A stretch of 64,000 nt of DNA from Streptomyces sp. CB00316 (GCF_001905595.1 NZ_LIXI01000004.1:124001-188000), one strand, 5' to 3'. Numbered from the stretch's first letter, positions 52,105 to 61,812 are shown. Notes: generated by a model from the sequence alone, not told the origin. Numbers and translations are program-made.

Positions 52105-52782
52105 TCACCGCGGATCGGACGACGACCCCAGCAACTCCAGCTCCGTCGCCAGGTTGTGCCGGGCCCGCGCCTCCCACTCGGCCGCCCCGTGCGGCGTACG
52201 GAACAGCCTCGGCAGCGCGAGGAGTTGCCGCAGCACCGCCTCCCGCCCGGCCCGGAACGCCTCGTCGGGCACGAACCCGTACTCCTCCCGCACCCGAGCC
52301 GCGTAGGCCGCGTACTCCTGCGGGCTGCCCGCCAGGATCGCCAGGTCCGCGTCGCACAGCACCTCGCCGTTACGGTCCCCGTCGGCCGGGTCGTGCGTCA
52401 CGGTGAGCCGGACCAACCGCGCGACCTCCGCCGTCACCGCCTCCCCCACCCCCGCCTCGGGCAGCGCCCGTTCGGCGAGGGCGGCGCTGCGCTCCTCGTT
52501 CTCCGTACGGTCGGGCCGGTACACCGCGTCGTGGAACCAGGCGGCCAGCCGCACCGCGTGCACATCGGTGGCGTACCCGGCGAGGGTGTCGATCCGGTCC
52601 AGGACCGCCGTCAGGTGGGCGGTGGTGTGGTAGCGCCGCTGCGGCTCGGCCCAGCGGGCCAGGAGGTTCTCGGCGTACGGCAGCGGATCGGGGCCGGGCG
52701 CTCCCGAGCGGGCGGCGAGGAGCGTGTCCCGCCAGCGGTCGGGCAGGGCACGGGTGTCGCGGGGGCGTGGGCTGTCCGTCAT
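52105..52782 (-). CDS. HD-domain metal-dependent phosphohydrolase-like protein
   Basis: The 225-residue protein has metal ligands in an HD arrangement: YHTTAHLTAVL near residue 52, AAWFHDAVY near residue 82 with the His-Asp pair, LTVTHDP near residue 127 and LCDADLAILAG near residue 144. This is the N-methyl-D-aspartate/predicted HD superfamily form common in actinobacteria. The substrate is unknown. It diverges from the mycothiol-type gene across a short repeat-containing region. Confidence 0.82.
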   Translation of the reverse strand: MTDSPRPRDTRALPDRWRDTLLAARSGAPGPDPLPYAENLLARWAEPQRRYHTTAHLTAVLDRIDTLAGYATDVHAVRLAAWFHDAVYRPDRTENEERSAALAERALPEAGVGEAVTAEVARLVRLTVTHDPADGDRNGEVLCDADLAILAGSPQEYAAYAARVREEYGFVPDEAFRAGREAVLRQLLALPRLFRTPHGAAEWEARARHNLATELELLGSSSDPR

Positions 52783-52802
52783 GGGACGACCCTAGAGGCT
52801 GG

Positions 52803-52863
52803 GTCCCGTACGGATGCGAGGCCGAGCCCCGCACGGATGAGAGCCTGAGCCCCCGCACGGATT
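52803..52863. repeat. Three degenerate 23-24-base direct repeats in a divergent promoter region
   Basis: CGTACGGATG, CGCACGGATG and CGCACGGATT recur at steps of 23 and 24 bases with similar flanks (GAGGCCGAGCCC / GAGAGCCTGAGCCC). They lie between the HD gene and the mycothiol-type gene. Confidence 0.55.
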
Positions 52864-52911
52864 CAGGCATCCCGCCCCGGCCACCGGCGTCCCTGGGGTT
52901 GGCTGGGATCC

Positions 52912-53622
52912 ATGACGACCACGGCCTCCACCCCCGCCGCTCCCGTACGCGATCCCGAACTCCCCGGCCTCCTCCTGCGGACCGAGCGCGATGTCCTCCT
53001 CCCTCTCCTGCGCGCCACCCCCGAGTCCGCCTTCGCCCTGCGCACCGCGTGCCCCGGTTGGACCGTCCGCCATGTCCTCGCGCACTGCGCCGCCGCCCTG
53101 ACCAGGGTGGTCGAAGGCCGGCTGGAGAAAGGGGTGTTCTCGCCCGAGTCCAACGAGCGGGACATCGACGAGCGGGCCGAGCTGCCCCTGCCCGCACTCC
53201 TCGACGAGCTGGAGCGCGGGATGACCGAGGCCGGTCCGGTGATCGCCGCCGCGGGCGGGAAGCTGGACGGGGTCGCGCTCGGCGAGTGGGTGCACGCGGG
53301 GGACGTACGCGAGGCGTGGGGCCTCGACGGGGCGTACGCGGGGCGCGGACTGGCGTACGCCCTGGGCCTGCTGGAGGGCGTGGCGTACCGGAAGGAGATG
53401 CCGCAGATCGTTGCGGACGTGGAGTCGCAGGGCTGGGGAGGGCCGCGCCCGATCGGGCTCCCGTCGTCCGACGGCCGACCCGTGGGCCGGTACCGCGGCG
53501 ACGGGCCCACGCTGATCCGCCTCTACGCGAACCGGCCGCTGGTCGGCACGCGGTACGAGCTGCACGGCGTACAGGAGGGCGACCTGCACCTCTTCGACCG
53601 GCCGCCGAAGCTGGACGGCTGA
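52912..53622 (+). CDS. Maleylpyruvate isomerase-family (mycothiol-dependent, DinB-like) protein
   Basis: The 236-residue protein has an N-terminal DinB-like four-helix bundle (LLRTERDVLLPLLRATPESAFALRTACPGWTVRHVLAHCAAALTRVVE). The His of HVLAHC, with a further His in GEWVHAGDVREAWG, matches the metal site of mycothiol-dependent maleylpyruvate isomerase relatives. A C-terminal SCP2-like half follows (GPTLIRLYANRPL). Enzymes of this group conjugate or isomerise with mycothiol; the substrate is unknown. A hairpin follows directly after the stop. Confidence 0.78.
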   Translation: MTTTASTPAAPVRDPELPGLLLRTERDVLLPLLRATPESAFALRTACPGWTVRHVLAHCAAALTRVVEGRLEKGVFSPESNERDIDERAELPLPALLDELERGMTEAGPVIAAAGGKLDGVALGEWVHAGDVREAWGLDGAYAGRGLAYALGLLEGVAYRKEMPQIVADVESQGWGGPRPIGLPSSDGRPVGRYRGDGPTLIRLYANRPLVGTRYELHGVQEGDLHLFDRPPKLDG

Positions 53623-53626
53623 GGGG

Positions 53627-53660
53627 CCGAGGGGAAAGGTCCGGCCCTTCCGCCCCTCGG
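53627..53660 (+). terminator. Hairpin terminator
   Basis: CCGAGGGG and CCCCTCGG with an inner AAGG/CCTT stem, five bases after the preceding stop. Confidence 0.6.
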
Positions 53661-53703
53661 ACCGGCCCTTGTCGCCCCGGAGCGCAGTCAATAGCGTGCG
53701 CTC

Positions 53704-54459
53704 GTGAAGATGGACCTGAACGCGGATCTCGGCGAGGGCTTCGGCCGCTGGACCCTGACCGATGACGAGGCGCTCCTCGCCTGTGTCACCAGCGCCAACG
53801 TGGCCTGCGGCTTCCACGCGGGTGACGCCTCCGTCATGCGGCGGGTCTGCGATGCGGCGGCGGTGAACGGTGTACGGATCGGGGCCCAGGTCTCCTACCG
53901 GGATCTGGCCGGGTTCGGGCGGCGGTCGATGGACGTGCCGCCCGACGAGCTGGCCGCCGAGGTCGCCTACCAGATAGGCGCCCTGCGGGTGTTCGCCGAA
54001 GCGGCCGGCTCCACCGTCTCCTACGTCAAACCGCACGGCGCCCTCTACAACCGGACCGTCCACGACGAGGAGCAGGCCGCGGCCGTCGTCGCGGGCGTCC
54101 GGCTCGCGGGCGGGGGCCTCGCCGTCCTCGGGCTGCCCGGCTCCCATCTGCTCGCCAACGCCTCCGCCGTCGGGCTGCCCGCCGTGGCGGAGGCCTTCGC
54201 CGACCGGGCCTACACGGCGCGGGGCACCCTGGTCCCCCGCGGCGAACCGGGGGCGGTCGTGCACGACGCCGACGACGTCGTACGCCGCGGTGTCGGCATG
54301 GCGCTCGACCGGGCGGTCACCGCGGCGGACGGCGGCCGGATATCCGTCGAGGCGCGCTCGCTCTGCGTCCACGGCGACACCCCGGGCGCTGCCGCCCTCG
54401 CGCGCCGGGTGCGGGCGGCGCTGGAGGACGCGGGCGTGCTCGTGGAGGCGTTCACGTGA
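53704..54459 (+). CDS. pxpA: 5-oxoprolinase subunit A (LamB/YcsF family)
   Basis: The 251-residue protein has the family N-terminus MDLNADLGEGFGRW and then SANVACGFHAGDASVMRR, YVKPHGALYN and LCVHGDTPGA, the conserved acid and His residues of the TIM-like fold. With PxpB and PxpC it opens 5-oxoproline (pyroglutamate) to glutamate using ATP. The start is GTG 53704 or ATG 53710; neither has a clear ribosome site. The next gene overlaps by 4 bases. Confidence 0.9.
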   Translation: MKMDLNADLGEGFGRWTLTDDEALLACVTSANVACGFHAGDASVMRRVCDAAAVNGVRIGAQVSYRDLAGFGRRSMDVPPDELAAEVAYQIGALRVFAEAAGSTVSYVKPHGALYNRTVHDEEQAAAVVAGVRLAGGGLAVLGLPGSHLLANASAVGLPAVAEAFADRAYTARGTLVPRGEPGAVVHDADDVVRRGVGMALDRAVTAADGGRISVEARSLCVHGDTPGAAALARRVRAALEDAGVLVEAFT

Positions 54460-55184
54460 GCCGGGGGGACGACGGTACGGAGGTGCGCGAGGTGCGCGTC
54501 CTGCCTGCCGGGGCGCACGCCCTCCTCGTCGAACTGGCCGACGGTCAGCATGCCGAGGCCTTCCACGCCGAGCTCCTCCGCCGGCGCGACCGGGGCGCGC
54601 TCCCCGGCGTACGCGAGATCGTCCCCGGCGCCCGGACCGTTCTGCTCGACGGGATCGAGGACCATCGGTGCCGTGGTGGCCGGGTGCCCACCGCCCGCGA
54701 CCGGCTTGCGCGCGAACTCGTCTCCTGGACCCTGCCGCCGCTGCGCCGTGAGGTGCGCGACGCGGTCGAGATCCCCGTCGTGTACGACGGCCCCGATCTG
54801 GCCGAGGTCGCCGCGCTCTGGGGCGTCGGCGTCGACGAGGTGCCCGCACTCCATTCCCGTACCGCGTTCCGGGTGGCCTTCTGCGGGTTCGCGCCCGGGT
54901 TCGGGTACCTCACCGGGCTGCCCGAGCGGCTGCATGTGCCCCGGCGCGCGAGCCCGCGTACGAGGGTTCCGGCCGGGGCGCTGGCCCTAGCCGGGCCGTA
55001 CACCGGGGTCTACCCGCGCCCCTCGCCCGGCGGCTGGCAGCTCATCGGGCGGATGGTGGACCCGGCGGCGCTGTGGGACCCGGGCAGGGAACCGGCGGCG
55101 CTGCTGGGGCCCGGGACCCGGGTGCGGTTCGTGGCTGCGGAGCCCGTACCCGTATCCCTTCCTCGTACGGAGTCGTGCCGGTGA
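54456..55184 (+). CDS. pxpB: 5-oxoprolinase subunit B (allophanate hydrolase subunit 1-like)
   Basis: The 242-residue protein has the subunit 1 blocks ALLVELADGQHAEAFHAEL, VREIVPGARTVLLDG, IPVVYDGPDLAEVAALWGV, HSRTAFRVAFCGFAPGFGYLTGLPERLHVPRRASPRTRVPAGALALAGPYTGVYPRPSPGGWQLIG compressed across residues 130-200. GTG 54456 overlaps pxpA, and the stop overlaps pxpC, so the three subunits are translationally coupled. Confidence 0.9.
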   Translation: MSRGDDGTEVREVRVLPAGAHALLVELADGQHAEAFHAELLRRRDRGALPGVREIVPGARTVLLDGIEDHRCRGGRVPTARDRLARELVSWTLPPLRREVRDAVEIPVVYDGPDLAEVAALWGVGVDEVPALHSRTAFRVAFCGFAPGFGYLTGLPERLHVPRRASPRTRVPAGALALAGPYTGVYPRPSPGGWQLIGRMVDPAALWDPGREPAALLGPGTRVRFVAAEPVPVSLPRTESCR

Positions 55185-56053
55185 CCGCCGTACGGGACGG
55201 GCTCCTCCACATCGTCCGGGCCGGCGCCCTCACCACCGTCCAGGACGCCGGCCGGCCCGGCTGGGCGCACCTCGGCGTCGGGCGGGCCGGGGCCCTGGAC
55301 GCGCCCGCCGCCCGGCTGGCCAACCGGCTCCTGGGCAACCCGCCGGGCGCCGCCGTCCTGGAGACCACCGTCACCGGGTGCGCCGTCCGCCCCGGCCGGA
55401 CCGTGGTCGCCGTCGTCGGCGGTGCGGGGAGCCGGGTGACCGTCGACGGGCGGCCCGTGGCGTGGGGCGCGGCCGTGCGGGTCCCGGCGGGCGCGGTGCT
55501 GGACGTGGGTCCCGCGCTCAACGGTGTACGCGGCTACCTGGCGTTCGCGGGCGGCCTGGAGCCGGAACCGGTGCTGGGCAGCCGCTCCGCCGACCTCCTC
55601 TCGGGGCTGGGCCCGGCCCCCCTGGCGGAGGGCGACACGCTGCCGCTGGGCGAACCGGCCGGGGAGCCACCGGAAGGCGAAGGCCCCACCCCCTGGCCCG
55701 GCGCCCCCGCCGAGCTGGTGCTGCCCCTCCACCTCGGCCCGCGCCACGCGTGGTTCACGGCCGCAGCCCTGCGCACGCTCACCACCGCCGCCTACCGGGT
55801 CTCCCCGCACAGCAACCGCATCGGCCTCCGCACCGAAGGCCCCGCCCTGGCGCGGGCCCGTGACGGCGAACTGCCCAGCGAGGGCATGGTGCTGGGTGCG
55901 GTCCAGGTGCCCCCGGACGGCCGACCCGTCGTCTTCCTCAACGACCACCCGACGACCGGCGGCTACCCGGTCGTCGGCGTCGTACCGGAAACCGCCCTCG
56001 CCGGGGCGGCGCAGGCGGTTCCGGGAACGCGGGTCCGGTTCGTACGGGCGTAG
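55181..56053 (+). CDS. pxpC: 5-oxoprolinase subunit C (biotin-dependent carboxyltransferase-like family)
   Basis: The 290-residue protein begins with IVRAGALTTVQDAGRPGWAHLGVGRAGALD, the start pattern of the family, and later has RGYLAFAGG, YRVSPHSNRIGLRTEGP and PVVFLNDHPTTGGYPVVGVV. Older annotation calls this family urea amidolyase or allophanate hydrolase subunit 2; together with PxpA and PxpB next door it is the 5-oxoprolinase subunit. GTG 55181 overlaps the pxpB stop (GTGA). Confidence 0.9.
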   Translation: MTAVRDGLLHIVRAGALTTVQDAGRPGWAHLGVGRAGALDAPAARLANRLLGNPPGAAVLETTVTGCAVRPGRTVVAVVGGAGSRVTVDGRPVAWGAAVRVPAGAVLDVGPALNGVRGYLAFAGGLEPEPVLGSRSADLLSGLGPAPLAEGDTLPLGEPAGEPPEGEGPTPWPGAPAELVLPLHLGPRHAWFTAAALRTLTTAAYRVSPHSNRIGLRTEGPALARARDGELPSEGMVLGAVQVPPDGRPVVFLNDHPTTGGYPVVGVVPETALAGAAQAVPGTRVRFVRA

Positions 56054-56099
56054 GGCGTGGAAAGGGCCCGTACGGCACCCGGAAGCGACTCCCAGCGGC

Positions 56100-58403
56100 T
56101 CAGGCGCCCTTGAAGCCGCGCAGCCGCAGCGAGTTGCCGACCACGAACACCGACGAGAACGCCATCGCGGCCCCGGCGATCATCGGGCTGAGCAGCCCAG
56201 CCGCGGCCAGCGGCAGTGCGCCGACGTTGTAGGCGAAGGCCCAGAACAGGTTCGTCCGGATCGTGGAGAGCGTGCGGCGCGAGAGCCGGATGGCGTCCGC
56301 GGCGACCCGCAGGTCTCCCCGTACGAGGGTGAGGTCACCGGCCTCGATCGCGGCATCCGTCCCCGTACCCATGGCCAGCCCCAGGTCGGCCTGGGCGAGG
56401 GCGGCGGCGTCGTTGACCCCGTCGCCGACCATCGCGACGCTCCGGCCCTCCGACTGGAGGCGCTTGACGACGCCCACCTTGTCCTCGGGCATGACCTCCG
56501 CGTACACCTGCCCGGCGTCGATGCCGACCTCGGCCGCCACCGCCTCCGCGACGGCCCGGTTGTCGCCGGTGAGGAGGATCGGGGTGAGCCCCAGGGCGCG
56601 GAGCCGCTCGACGGCCTCGGCGCTGGTGTCCTTCACCGCGTCCGCGACCTCCAGGACCGCCCGCGCCTCCCCGTCCCACGCGACCGCGATCGCCGTGCGC
56701 CCGGCGCGCTCGGCCTCGGCCTTGGCACGGGCCAGACCGTCCGGCAGCCGGATCTCCCACTCGGCCAGGAGCTGCTCCCGGCCGACGAGGACGGCGTGGC
56801 CCTCGATGACGCCTTGGACGCCGAGGCCGGGGATGTTGGTGAAGTCCTGGGGGGTGGGGAGGGGGGATCTGTCGCCGAGGCGTTCGGTTGCGCCCGCGGC
56901 CACGGCCTGGGCGATGGGGTGTTCGGAGGAGTGTTCCAGTGCGCCTGCCAGGCGCAGGACGTCGTTCTCGGTGGTGCCGTGGGCGGTGTGGAGGGCGAGG
57001 AGGGTCATCTTTCCGGTGGTGACGGTGCCGGTCTTGTCGAGGACGATGGTGTCGACGCGGCGGGTGGTTTCGAGGACTTCGGGGCCTTTGATGAGGATGC
57101 CGAGCTGGGCGCCGCGGCCGGTGCCGACCATGAGGGCGGTGGGGGTGGCGAGGCCGAGGGCGCAGGGGCAGGCGATGATCAGGACGGCGACGGCGGCGGT
57201 GAAGGCGGCGGTGGGCCCGGCGCCGGTGCCGAGCCAGAAGCCCAGGGTGCCGAGTGACAGGGCGATGACGATGGGGACGAAGACGGCGGAGACGCGGTCG
57301 GCGAGGCGTTGGGCTGCTGCCTTGCCGTTCTGGGCGTCCTCGACGAGGCGGGCCATGCGGGCGAGCTGGGTGTCGGTGCCGATGCGGGTGGCTTCGACGA
57401 CGAGGCGGCCGCCGGCGTTGATCGTGGCTCCGGTGACGGAGTCTCCGGTGGTGACCTCCACGGGGACGGACTCGCCGGTCAGCATGGAGGCGTCGACGGC
57501 CGAGCTGCCCTCGACGACCCTGCCGTCCGTGGCGATCTTCTCCCCGGGCCGGACCACGAAGCGGTCCCCGACCTGGAGTTCGGCGGTCGGCACGGTCACC
57601 TCGCGGCCCCCGCGCAGGACGGTGACCTCCTTCGCGCCCAGCTCCATGAGCGCCCGGAGCGCGGCCCCGGCCTTCCGCTTGGAGCGCGCCTCGAACCAGC
57701 GCCCGGCGAGGATGAAGGCGGTCACCCCGGCGGCGGCTTCGAGGTAGATGTTCCCGGCGCCGTCGCTGCGCGCGATGGTCAGCTCGAACGGGTGCGTCAT
57801 CCCGGTCATGCCCGCCGTACCGAAGAACAGCGCCCACACCGACCACAGGAACGCCGCCGTCGTACCGACGGAGATCAGCGTGTCCATGGTCGCCGCGCCG
57901 TGCCGGAGGTTGGTCCAGGCGGCGCGGTGGAAGGGCCAGCCGGCGTAGGTGACGACGGGGGCGGCGAGGGTCAGGGAGAGCCACTGCCAGTTGTCGAACT
58001 GGAGGGCCGGGATCATCGCCATCGCGATGACCGGGACGGCGAGGACGAGCGAGGTGATCAGGCGCTGGCGGAGTGCGGTGAGCCCGTCGTCGGGTTCGGA
58101 CTCCGCCGCCGTCCCGCCCTTCCCCCCTCCCGTCTCCGGCGGTGGCGGTTCCTGGGCGGTGTAGCCGGTGGCTTCGACGGTGGAGATCAGGTCCTGTACG
58201 GAGACGTCCTCGCCCCGGTACGTCACCTTCGCCTTCTCGGTGGCGTAGTTGACGGTCGCCTCCACGCCGTCCATCCGGTTGAGCTTCTTCTCGATGCGGG
58301 CCGCGCAGGAGGCGCAGGTCATCCCGCCGATGGTGAGCTCGACGGTGCCGGTGGCGGGGGCGGTGTCCATGCCGGTGCCGGTGGTGGCGGAGTGAGTGGG
58401 CAC
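56100..58403 (-). CDS. copA: Copper-exporting P-type ATPase
   Basis: This 767-residue P1B-1 ATPase has an N-terminal heavy-metal domain with GMTCASC (Cys30, Cys33), eight membrane helices, the intramembrane CPC motif near residue 412 ([11 protein letters not shown]), phosphorylated Asp near residue 452 in DKTGTVTTG, the SSEHPIA motif and [10 protein letters not shown]. It pumps Cu(I) out. GTG 58403 has AGGAGG 5 bases upstream. No CopZ chaperone or CsoR gene is adjacent, but a CsoR-like palindrome lies at the promoter. Confidence 0.94.
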   Translation of the reverse strand: MPTHSATTGTGMDTAPATGTVELTIGGMTCASCAARIEKKLNRMDGVEATVNYATEKAKVTYRGEDVSVQDLISTVEATGYTAQEPPPPETGGGKGGTAAESEPDDGLTALRQRLITSLVLAVPVIAMAMIPALQFDNWQWLSLTLAAPVVTYAGWPFHRAAWTNLRHGAATMDTLISVGTTAAFLWSVWALFFGTAGMTGMTHPFELTIARSDGAGNIYLEAAAGVTAFILAGRWFEARSKRKAGAALRALMELGAKEVTVLRGGREVTVPTAELQVGDRFVVRPGEKIATDGRVVEGSSAVDASMLTGESVPVEVTTGDSVTGATINAGGRLVVEATRIGTDTQLARMARLVEDAQNGKAAAQRLADRVSAVFVPIVIALSLGTLGFWLGTGAGPTAAFTAAVAVLIIACPCALGLATPTALMVGTGRGAQLGILIKGPEVLETTRRVDTIVLDKTGTVTTGKMTLLALHTAHGTTENDVLRLAGALEHSSEHPIAQAVAAGATERLGDRSPLPTPQDFTNIPGLGVQGVIEGHAVLVGREQLLAEWEIRLPDGLARAKAEAERAGRTAIAVAWDGEARAVLEVADAVKDTSAEAVERLRALGLTPILLTGDNRAVAEAVAAEVGIDAGQVYAEVMPEDKVGVVKRLQSEGRSVAMVGDGVNDAAALAQADLGLAMGTGTDAAIEAGDLTLVRGDLRVAADAIRLSRRTLSTIRTNLFWAFAYNVGALPLAAAGLLSPMIAGAAMAFSSVFVVGNSLRLRGFKGA

Positions 58404-58428
58404 GGGGTCCTCCTGGCGACGGTCTCAG

Positions 58429-58445
58429 ATACCCCTAGGGGGTAT
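58429..58445. promoter_or_regulatory. CsoR-type copper operator upstream of copA
   Basis: ATACCCCTAGGGGGTAT is a near-perfect palindrome of the G-tract type bound by CsoR copper repressors, 26 bases upstream of the copA start. A related sequence GTATACCCCCCACCCC follows at 58462. Confidence 0.78.
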
Positions 58446-58589
58446 CCCTTTCTCCTCCCATGTATACCCCCCACCCCTATGAAGTGCAAGGCGCGCCGGG
58501 GGGCACCTGCCGTGCGGGGTCGCACATCTCCGCGATCATGCGTTCAGATGGAGGGCTGCGCGGCCGCTCGGCCGCCCCGTAGGCTGGTC

Positions 58590-58605
58590 ATTGGACTAGA
58601 CCTAT
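58590..58605. promoter_or_regulatory. DasR operator upstream of cutC
   Basis: ATTGGACTAGACCTAT shares TGGACTAGACCT with the nagK operator read on its other strand (AGTGGACTAGACCTTT). It lies 27 bases before the cutC start. Confidence 0.75.
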
Positions 58606-58631
58606 AACTGCGTATCGGAGGAATGGGACCC

Positions 58632-59321
58632 ATGAGCAACCGTGCAGTCCTGGAGGTGATCGCTCTCGACGCGGAGGACGCGGTCGCTGCCCAGGCAGGT
58701 GGTGCAGACCGCCTCGAACTGGTCACCGACATGGCCGCGGACGGCCTGACGCCGTCACGGGAGACCTTCACGGCGATCCGGTCTGCCGTGGACATCCCGC
58801 TGCGCGTGATGCTCAGAGTGGCGGACGGGTTCGCCGCCGGTGACATCGATGTGCTGGTCGGCAAGGCCCGCGAGATGCGGAGGGTCGGCGCCGACGAGTA
58901 CGTCCTCGGCTTCCTCGACGAGGACGGCCACGCCGACCTCGTGGCCGTCGAACGGATCGTCGCCGAGCTGGACGGCGCCCGGTGGACGTTCCACCGCGCG
59001 ATCGACCGGGCCGCCGACCGCGACGCCCTGCGCAAGCAGCTCGCGGACCTGCCCGGCCTGGACACCTACCTCACGGCGGGTTCGCCGACCGGGGTCGACG
59101 ACGGCATTCCGACGCTCCTCGCCGAGGCCGCCCGCACCGGGCAGCCGGGGTACGAGCCGCAGATCCTGGTGGGCGGCGGCCTCCAGCTCCACCACCTGCC
59201 GCGGCTGCGGTCGGCGGGCATCGACGCCTTCCACATCGGCGGCGCGGCCCGTCCGGCCGGCTGGTCGGCGCCGGTGGACGCGGCGGCGGTACGGGAGTGG
59301 CGCGAGGCGCTCGACGCCTGA
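58632..59321 (+). CDS. cutC: CutC-family protein (annotated copper homeostasis)
   Basis: This 229-residue TIM barrel has the CutC blocks VLEVIALDAEDAVAAQAGGADRLELV, GLTPSRETF, RVMLRV, LGFLDEDGHAD, WTFHRAIDRA and ILVGGGLQLHHLPRLRSAGIDAFHIGGAAR. ATG 58632 was chosen because GGAGG is 10 bases upstream; ATG 58623 is too close to it. The copper role of CutC is weakly founded, and here its promoter carries a DasR site, not the copper operator of its divergent neighbour copA. I infer a role in amino-sugar or cell-wall metabolism. Confidence 0.88.
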   Translation: MSNRAVLEVIALDAEDAVAAQAGGADRLELVTDMAADGLTPSRETFTAIRSAVDIPLRVMLRVADGFAAGDIDVLVGKAREMRRVGADEYVLGFLDEDGHADLVAVERIVAELDGARWTFHRAIDRAADRDALRKQLADLPGLDTYLTAGSPTGVDDGIPTLLAEAARTGQPGYEPQILVGGGLQLHHLPRLRSAGIDAFHIGGAARPAGWSAPVDAAAVREWREALDA

Positions 59322-59341
59322 GGCGGCCGGGTTCCCGGAAA

Positions 59342-59366
59342 GGGTGGGACCGGCACGGTCCCACCC
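59342..59366. terminator. Bidirectional terminator between cutC and the helicase gene
   Basis: GGGTGGGACC and GGTCCCACCC, 10 perfect pairs with a 5-base loop, between two convergent stop codons. Confidence 0.75.
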
Positions 59367-59378
59367 TCGCCGTATCTC

Positions 59379-61460
59379 TTACCCCAGCGCCTCCGGCAAC
59401 GCCGCCGCGTGCACCACCGTCAGCCCCGACACCGCACGGGTCAGCGCGACGTACAGCCGCCGCAGCCCGGTCCGCTCGTCCGGCTCGCCGTCCACCACGG
59501 CCGCCGGCTCGTCCAGCACCACGTAGTCGTACTCCAGGCCCTTCGCCAGCGACGCGGGCACCAGCGTCAGCCGCGACGCGGCGGTGGTCTCCTCACCGGG
59601 CGAGAGGTACGCGTGACCCGCCGCCTCCAGCGCCGCACCCAGCGCCGGAATCCGGGCGTCGGCGGCGATCAGCCCGATGGACCCCTCGTGGCGCAGCGAC
59701 TCCTCGCAGGCGGAGACGACGGCGGAGTCCAGCAGCTCCGTGCCGGGAACGGCTTGTACGACCAGCGAACCCGGCGACTCACGCACCGACTCCACCGCCG
59801 TCAGCCCCGGCGAGATCGCGGGCAGCAGCCGGGAGGCGTACGCGATCACCTCGCGCGGCACGCGGAAGCCGGCCGTCAGCTCCTCCACCACCGCGTCCGA
59901 CTTGCCCAGGTGGAACAGCGCCTCGTCCCAGCTCTCCGTGGACCACGGCGTCGTCCCCTGCGCGAGGTCCCCGAGCACGGTCGCCGAACCCGTGGAGCAG
60001 CGCCGCCCCACCGCCCGGTACTGCATGGGGGAGAGGTCCTGCGCCTCGTCGAGCACGACATGGCCGAGCGAGTGCGTACGGGCCACCAGGTCACGGGCCT
60101 CGTCGATGAGCACCGCGTCCGCCGCCGACCACCTGGCCGACTTCACGCCGCGGGCGGGCTTCGCCCAGAGGATCAGCTTCTGCTCGTCCTCGCTGAGCAG
60201 CCCCTCCGCGTGGACGGCCAGGAACTCCGGGTCGGCCAGCAGCCGCAGCACGAGCTTCGCCGGGTCGACGGCGGGCCAGACCGCCTTCACGGCCGCCTTC
60301 ACCGCGGGGTTGCGGGCCACCGTGTTCTGCACCCGGTCGTCGGGGGCCTCGCCCGCCTCCTCCATCCGTACGAGGACGGCGTGCGCGATCCGCTGCGGCA
60401 GGGCCTCGTGGGCGGAGCCGTACCGCATGTCCCGGGCGAGCAGCTCGTCGACCATCTCCTCGATCTCGTACGCGGGCACCCGCCAGCGCCGCGACCCGCG
60501 CACCACGACGACGGGCTCGGTGGGGGTGGTCACGTGCGAGCGGATGGCCCGGCGCAGCACCTCGGCCATCCGGGCGTCACCCTTGATGACGGCGGCGGCC
60601 GCGTCGTCCGTGCCCCGCACCTCCACGTCAGCCGTCACCAGGTCGTCGACGGTGGCCTGCCTGACCTCCAGCTCACCGAGGGCGGGCAGGACCTGCTCGA
60701 TGTAGTGGAGGAAGGACCGGTTGGGCCCGATGACGAGGGTGCCGGTGCGGGCGAGGCGGTCCCGGTGCGCGTACAGCAGGAACGCCACCCGGTGGAGGCC
60801 GACGGCGGTCTTCCCGGTGCCGGGACCGCCCTGGACGCAGACGGTGCCGCCGAGGCCGCTCCGCACGATCTCGTCCTGCTCGGGCTGGATGGTGGCGACG
60901 ATGTCGCGCATCGGGCCGACGCGCGGCCGCTCGATCTCCGCCTGGAGGAGGCGGCTGGTGTGCGCGATCTCGGCGGGGTCGGTGAGGTGCTCGTCCTCGT
61001 ACGCGGTGAGCTCGCCGGCCGTGTACCCGAAGCGGCGGCGGAGCCCCACGTCCTGGGGGTTCCTGGGGGACGCCTGGTAGTACGGCTGGGAGACCGGGGC
61101 CCGCCAGTCGATGACCATCGGGTCCCCGGCGGCGTCGTGGACGTGGCGGCGCCCGATGTAGAACCGCTCGCCCTCCGCGCCCTCGGCCAGGTCGCCGCCG
61201 ACGGCGTGGAGGTAGTCGAGGCGGCCGAAGAACAGGGGGGTGTGGGAGAGGTCGGCGAGCGCCTTGACGCGGTCGTCGATCTGGGACTGGAGCACGGCGG
61301 CGTTGACCCAGTTCGCGGTGACATCGCGGATGTCGAGGGCCTGGACGTCCTCGCGCATCGCGCGCAGGGCGGCGCGGGACGCGGCGAGATGGGCGCGTTC
61401 GTGCGCCAGGGGGTCGGCGGGGTCGGTGGTGGAATCGCTTTCTGCTACGTGCGCGGGCAC
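59379..61460 (-). CDS. HelD-like UvrD/Rep superfamily helicase (RNA polymerase-recycling type)
   Basis: The 693-residue protein has an N-terminal coiled segment (HERAHLAASRAALRAMREDVQAL), then RFYIGRRHVHDAAGDPMVIDWRAPVSQPYYQAS, a block typical of HelD. Walker A is GGPGTGKTAVGLHRVAFLLY near residue 211. Motif II follows as VVLDEAQDLSPMQYR near residue 475, and the last helicase motifs are GLEYDYVVLDEP and LRRLYVALTRAV. HelD proteins pull stalled RNA polymerase off DNA, and some streptomycete forms (HelR) give rifamycin tolerance; which class this is cannot be decided here. GTG 61460 follows GGAGG at 7 bases. Confidence 0.87.
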   Translation of the reverse strand: MPAHVAESDSTTDPADPLAHERAHLAASRAALRAMREDVQALDIRDVTANWVNAAVLQSQIDDRVKALADLSHTPLFFGRLDYLHAVGGDLAEGAEGERFYIGRRHVHDAAGDPMVIDWRAPVSQPYYQASPRNPQDVGLRRRFGYTAGELTAYEDEHLTDPAEIAHTSRLLQAEIERPRVGPMRDIVATIQPEQDEIVRSGLGGTVCVQGGPGTGKTAVGLHRVAFLLYAHRDRLARTGTLVIGPNRSFLHYIEQVLPALGELEVRQATVDDLVTADVEVRGTDDAAAAVIKGDARMAEVLRRAIRSHVTTPTEPVVVVRGSRRWRVPAYEIEEMVDELLARDMRYGSAHEALPQRIAHAVLVRMEEAGEAPDDRVQNTVARNPAVKAAVKAVWPAVDPAKLVLRLLADPEFLAVHAEGLLSEDEQKLILWAKPARGVKSARWSAADAVLIDEARDLVARTHSLGHVVLDEAQDLSPMQYRAVGRRCSTGSATVLGDLAQGTTPWSTESWDEALFHLGKSDAVVEELTAGFRVPREVIAYASRLLPAISPGLTAVESVRESPGSLVVQAVPGTELLDSAVVSACEESLRHEGSIGLIAADARIPALGAALEAAGHAYLSPGEETTAASRLTLVPASLAKGLEYDYVVLDEPAAVVDGEPDERTGLRRLYVALTRAVSGLTVVHAAALPEALG

Positions 61461-61812
61461 GGTGTTGCCTCCGGCTCTTCAACGCAGGACGGCGGACCGC
61501 TCGTCGGTACCGGCGGAGCCGGAGCAGGACGGTCCGCTCGGAAGGTTCGTTCGCGTGTGTCGGCCGGTTTCCGTCCGGTCGGCGGCGCTCCCGGGGCCGT
61601 CGATACGGCGCGGGAGGCGGGCAGACCGGCGATTGTAGCCACCGGGCGGGGCCCGAGCGAAACGGAATACGCCTCTCCCGGAGGCGGAGGGACCAGGGGT
61701 ACCCGTAGGGGATGCGTACGGCCCGGGCGGTACCGGAGAGCTACGCGCCCGGCGCGCGGGTTCCCTCTGCGGGCCGACGCGCCCATACGGGTGACGGGAG
61801 CACCATGGATAC
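61461..61812. other. 352-base divergent intergenic region
   Basis: No gene or clear operator was seen. It must hold promoters for the helicase gene and the small gene at 61813. I looked for a G-rich palindrome like the rifamycin-associated element and did not find one. Confidence 0.4.
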
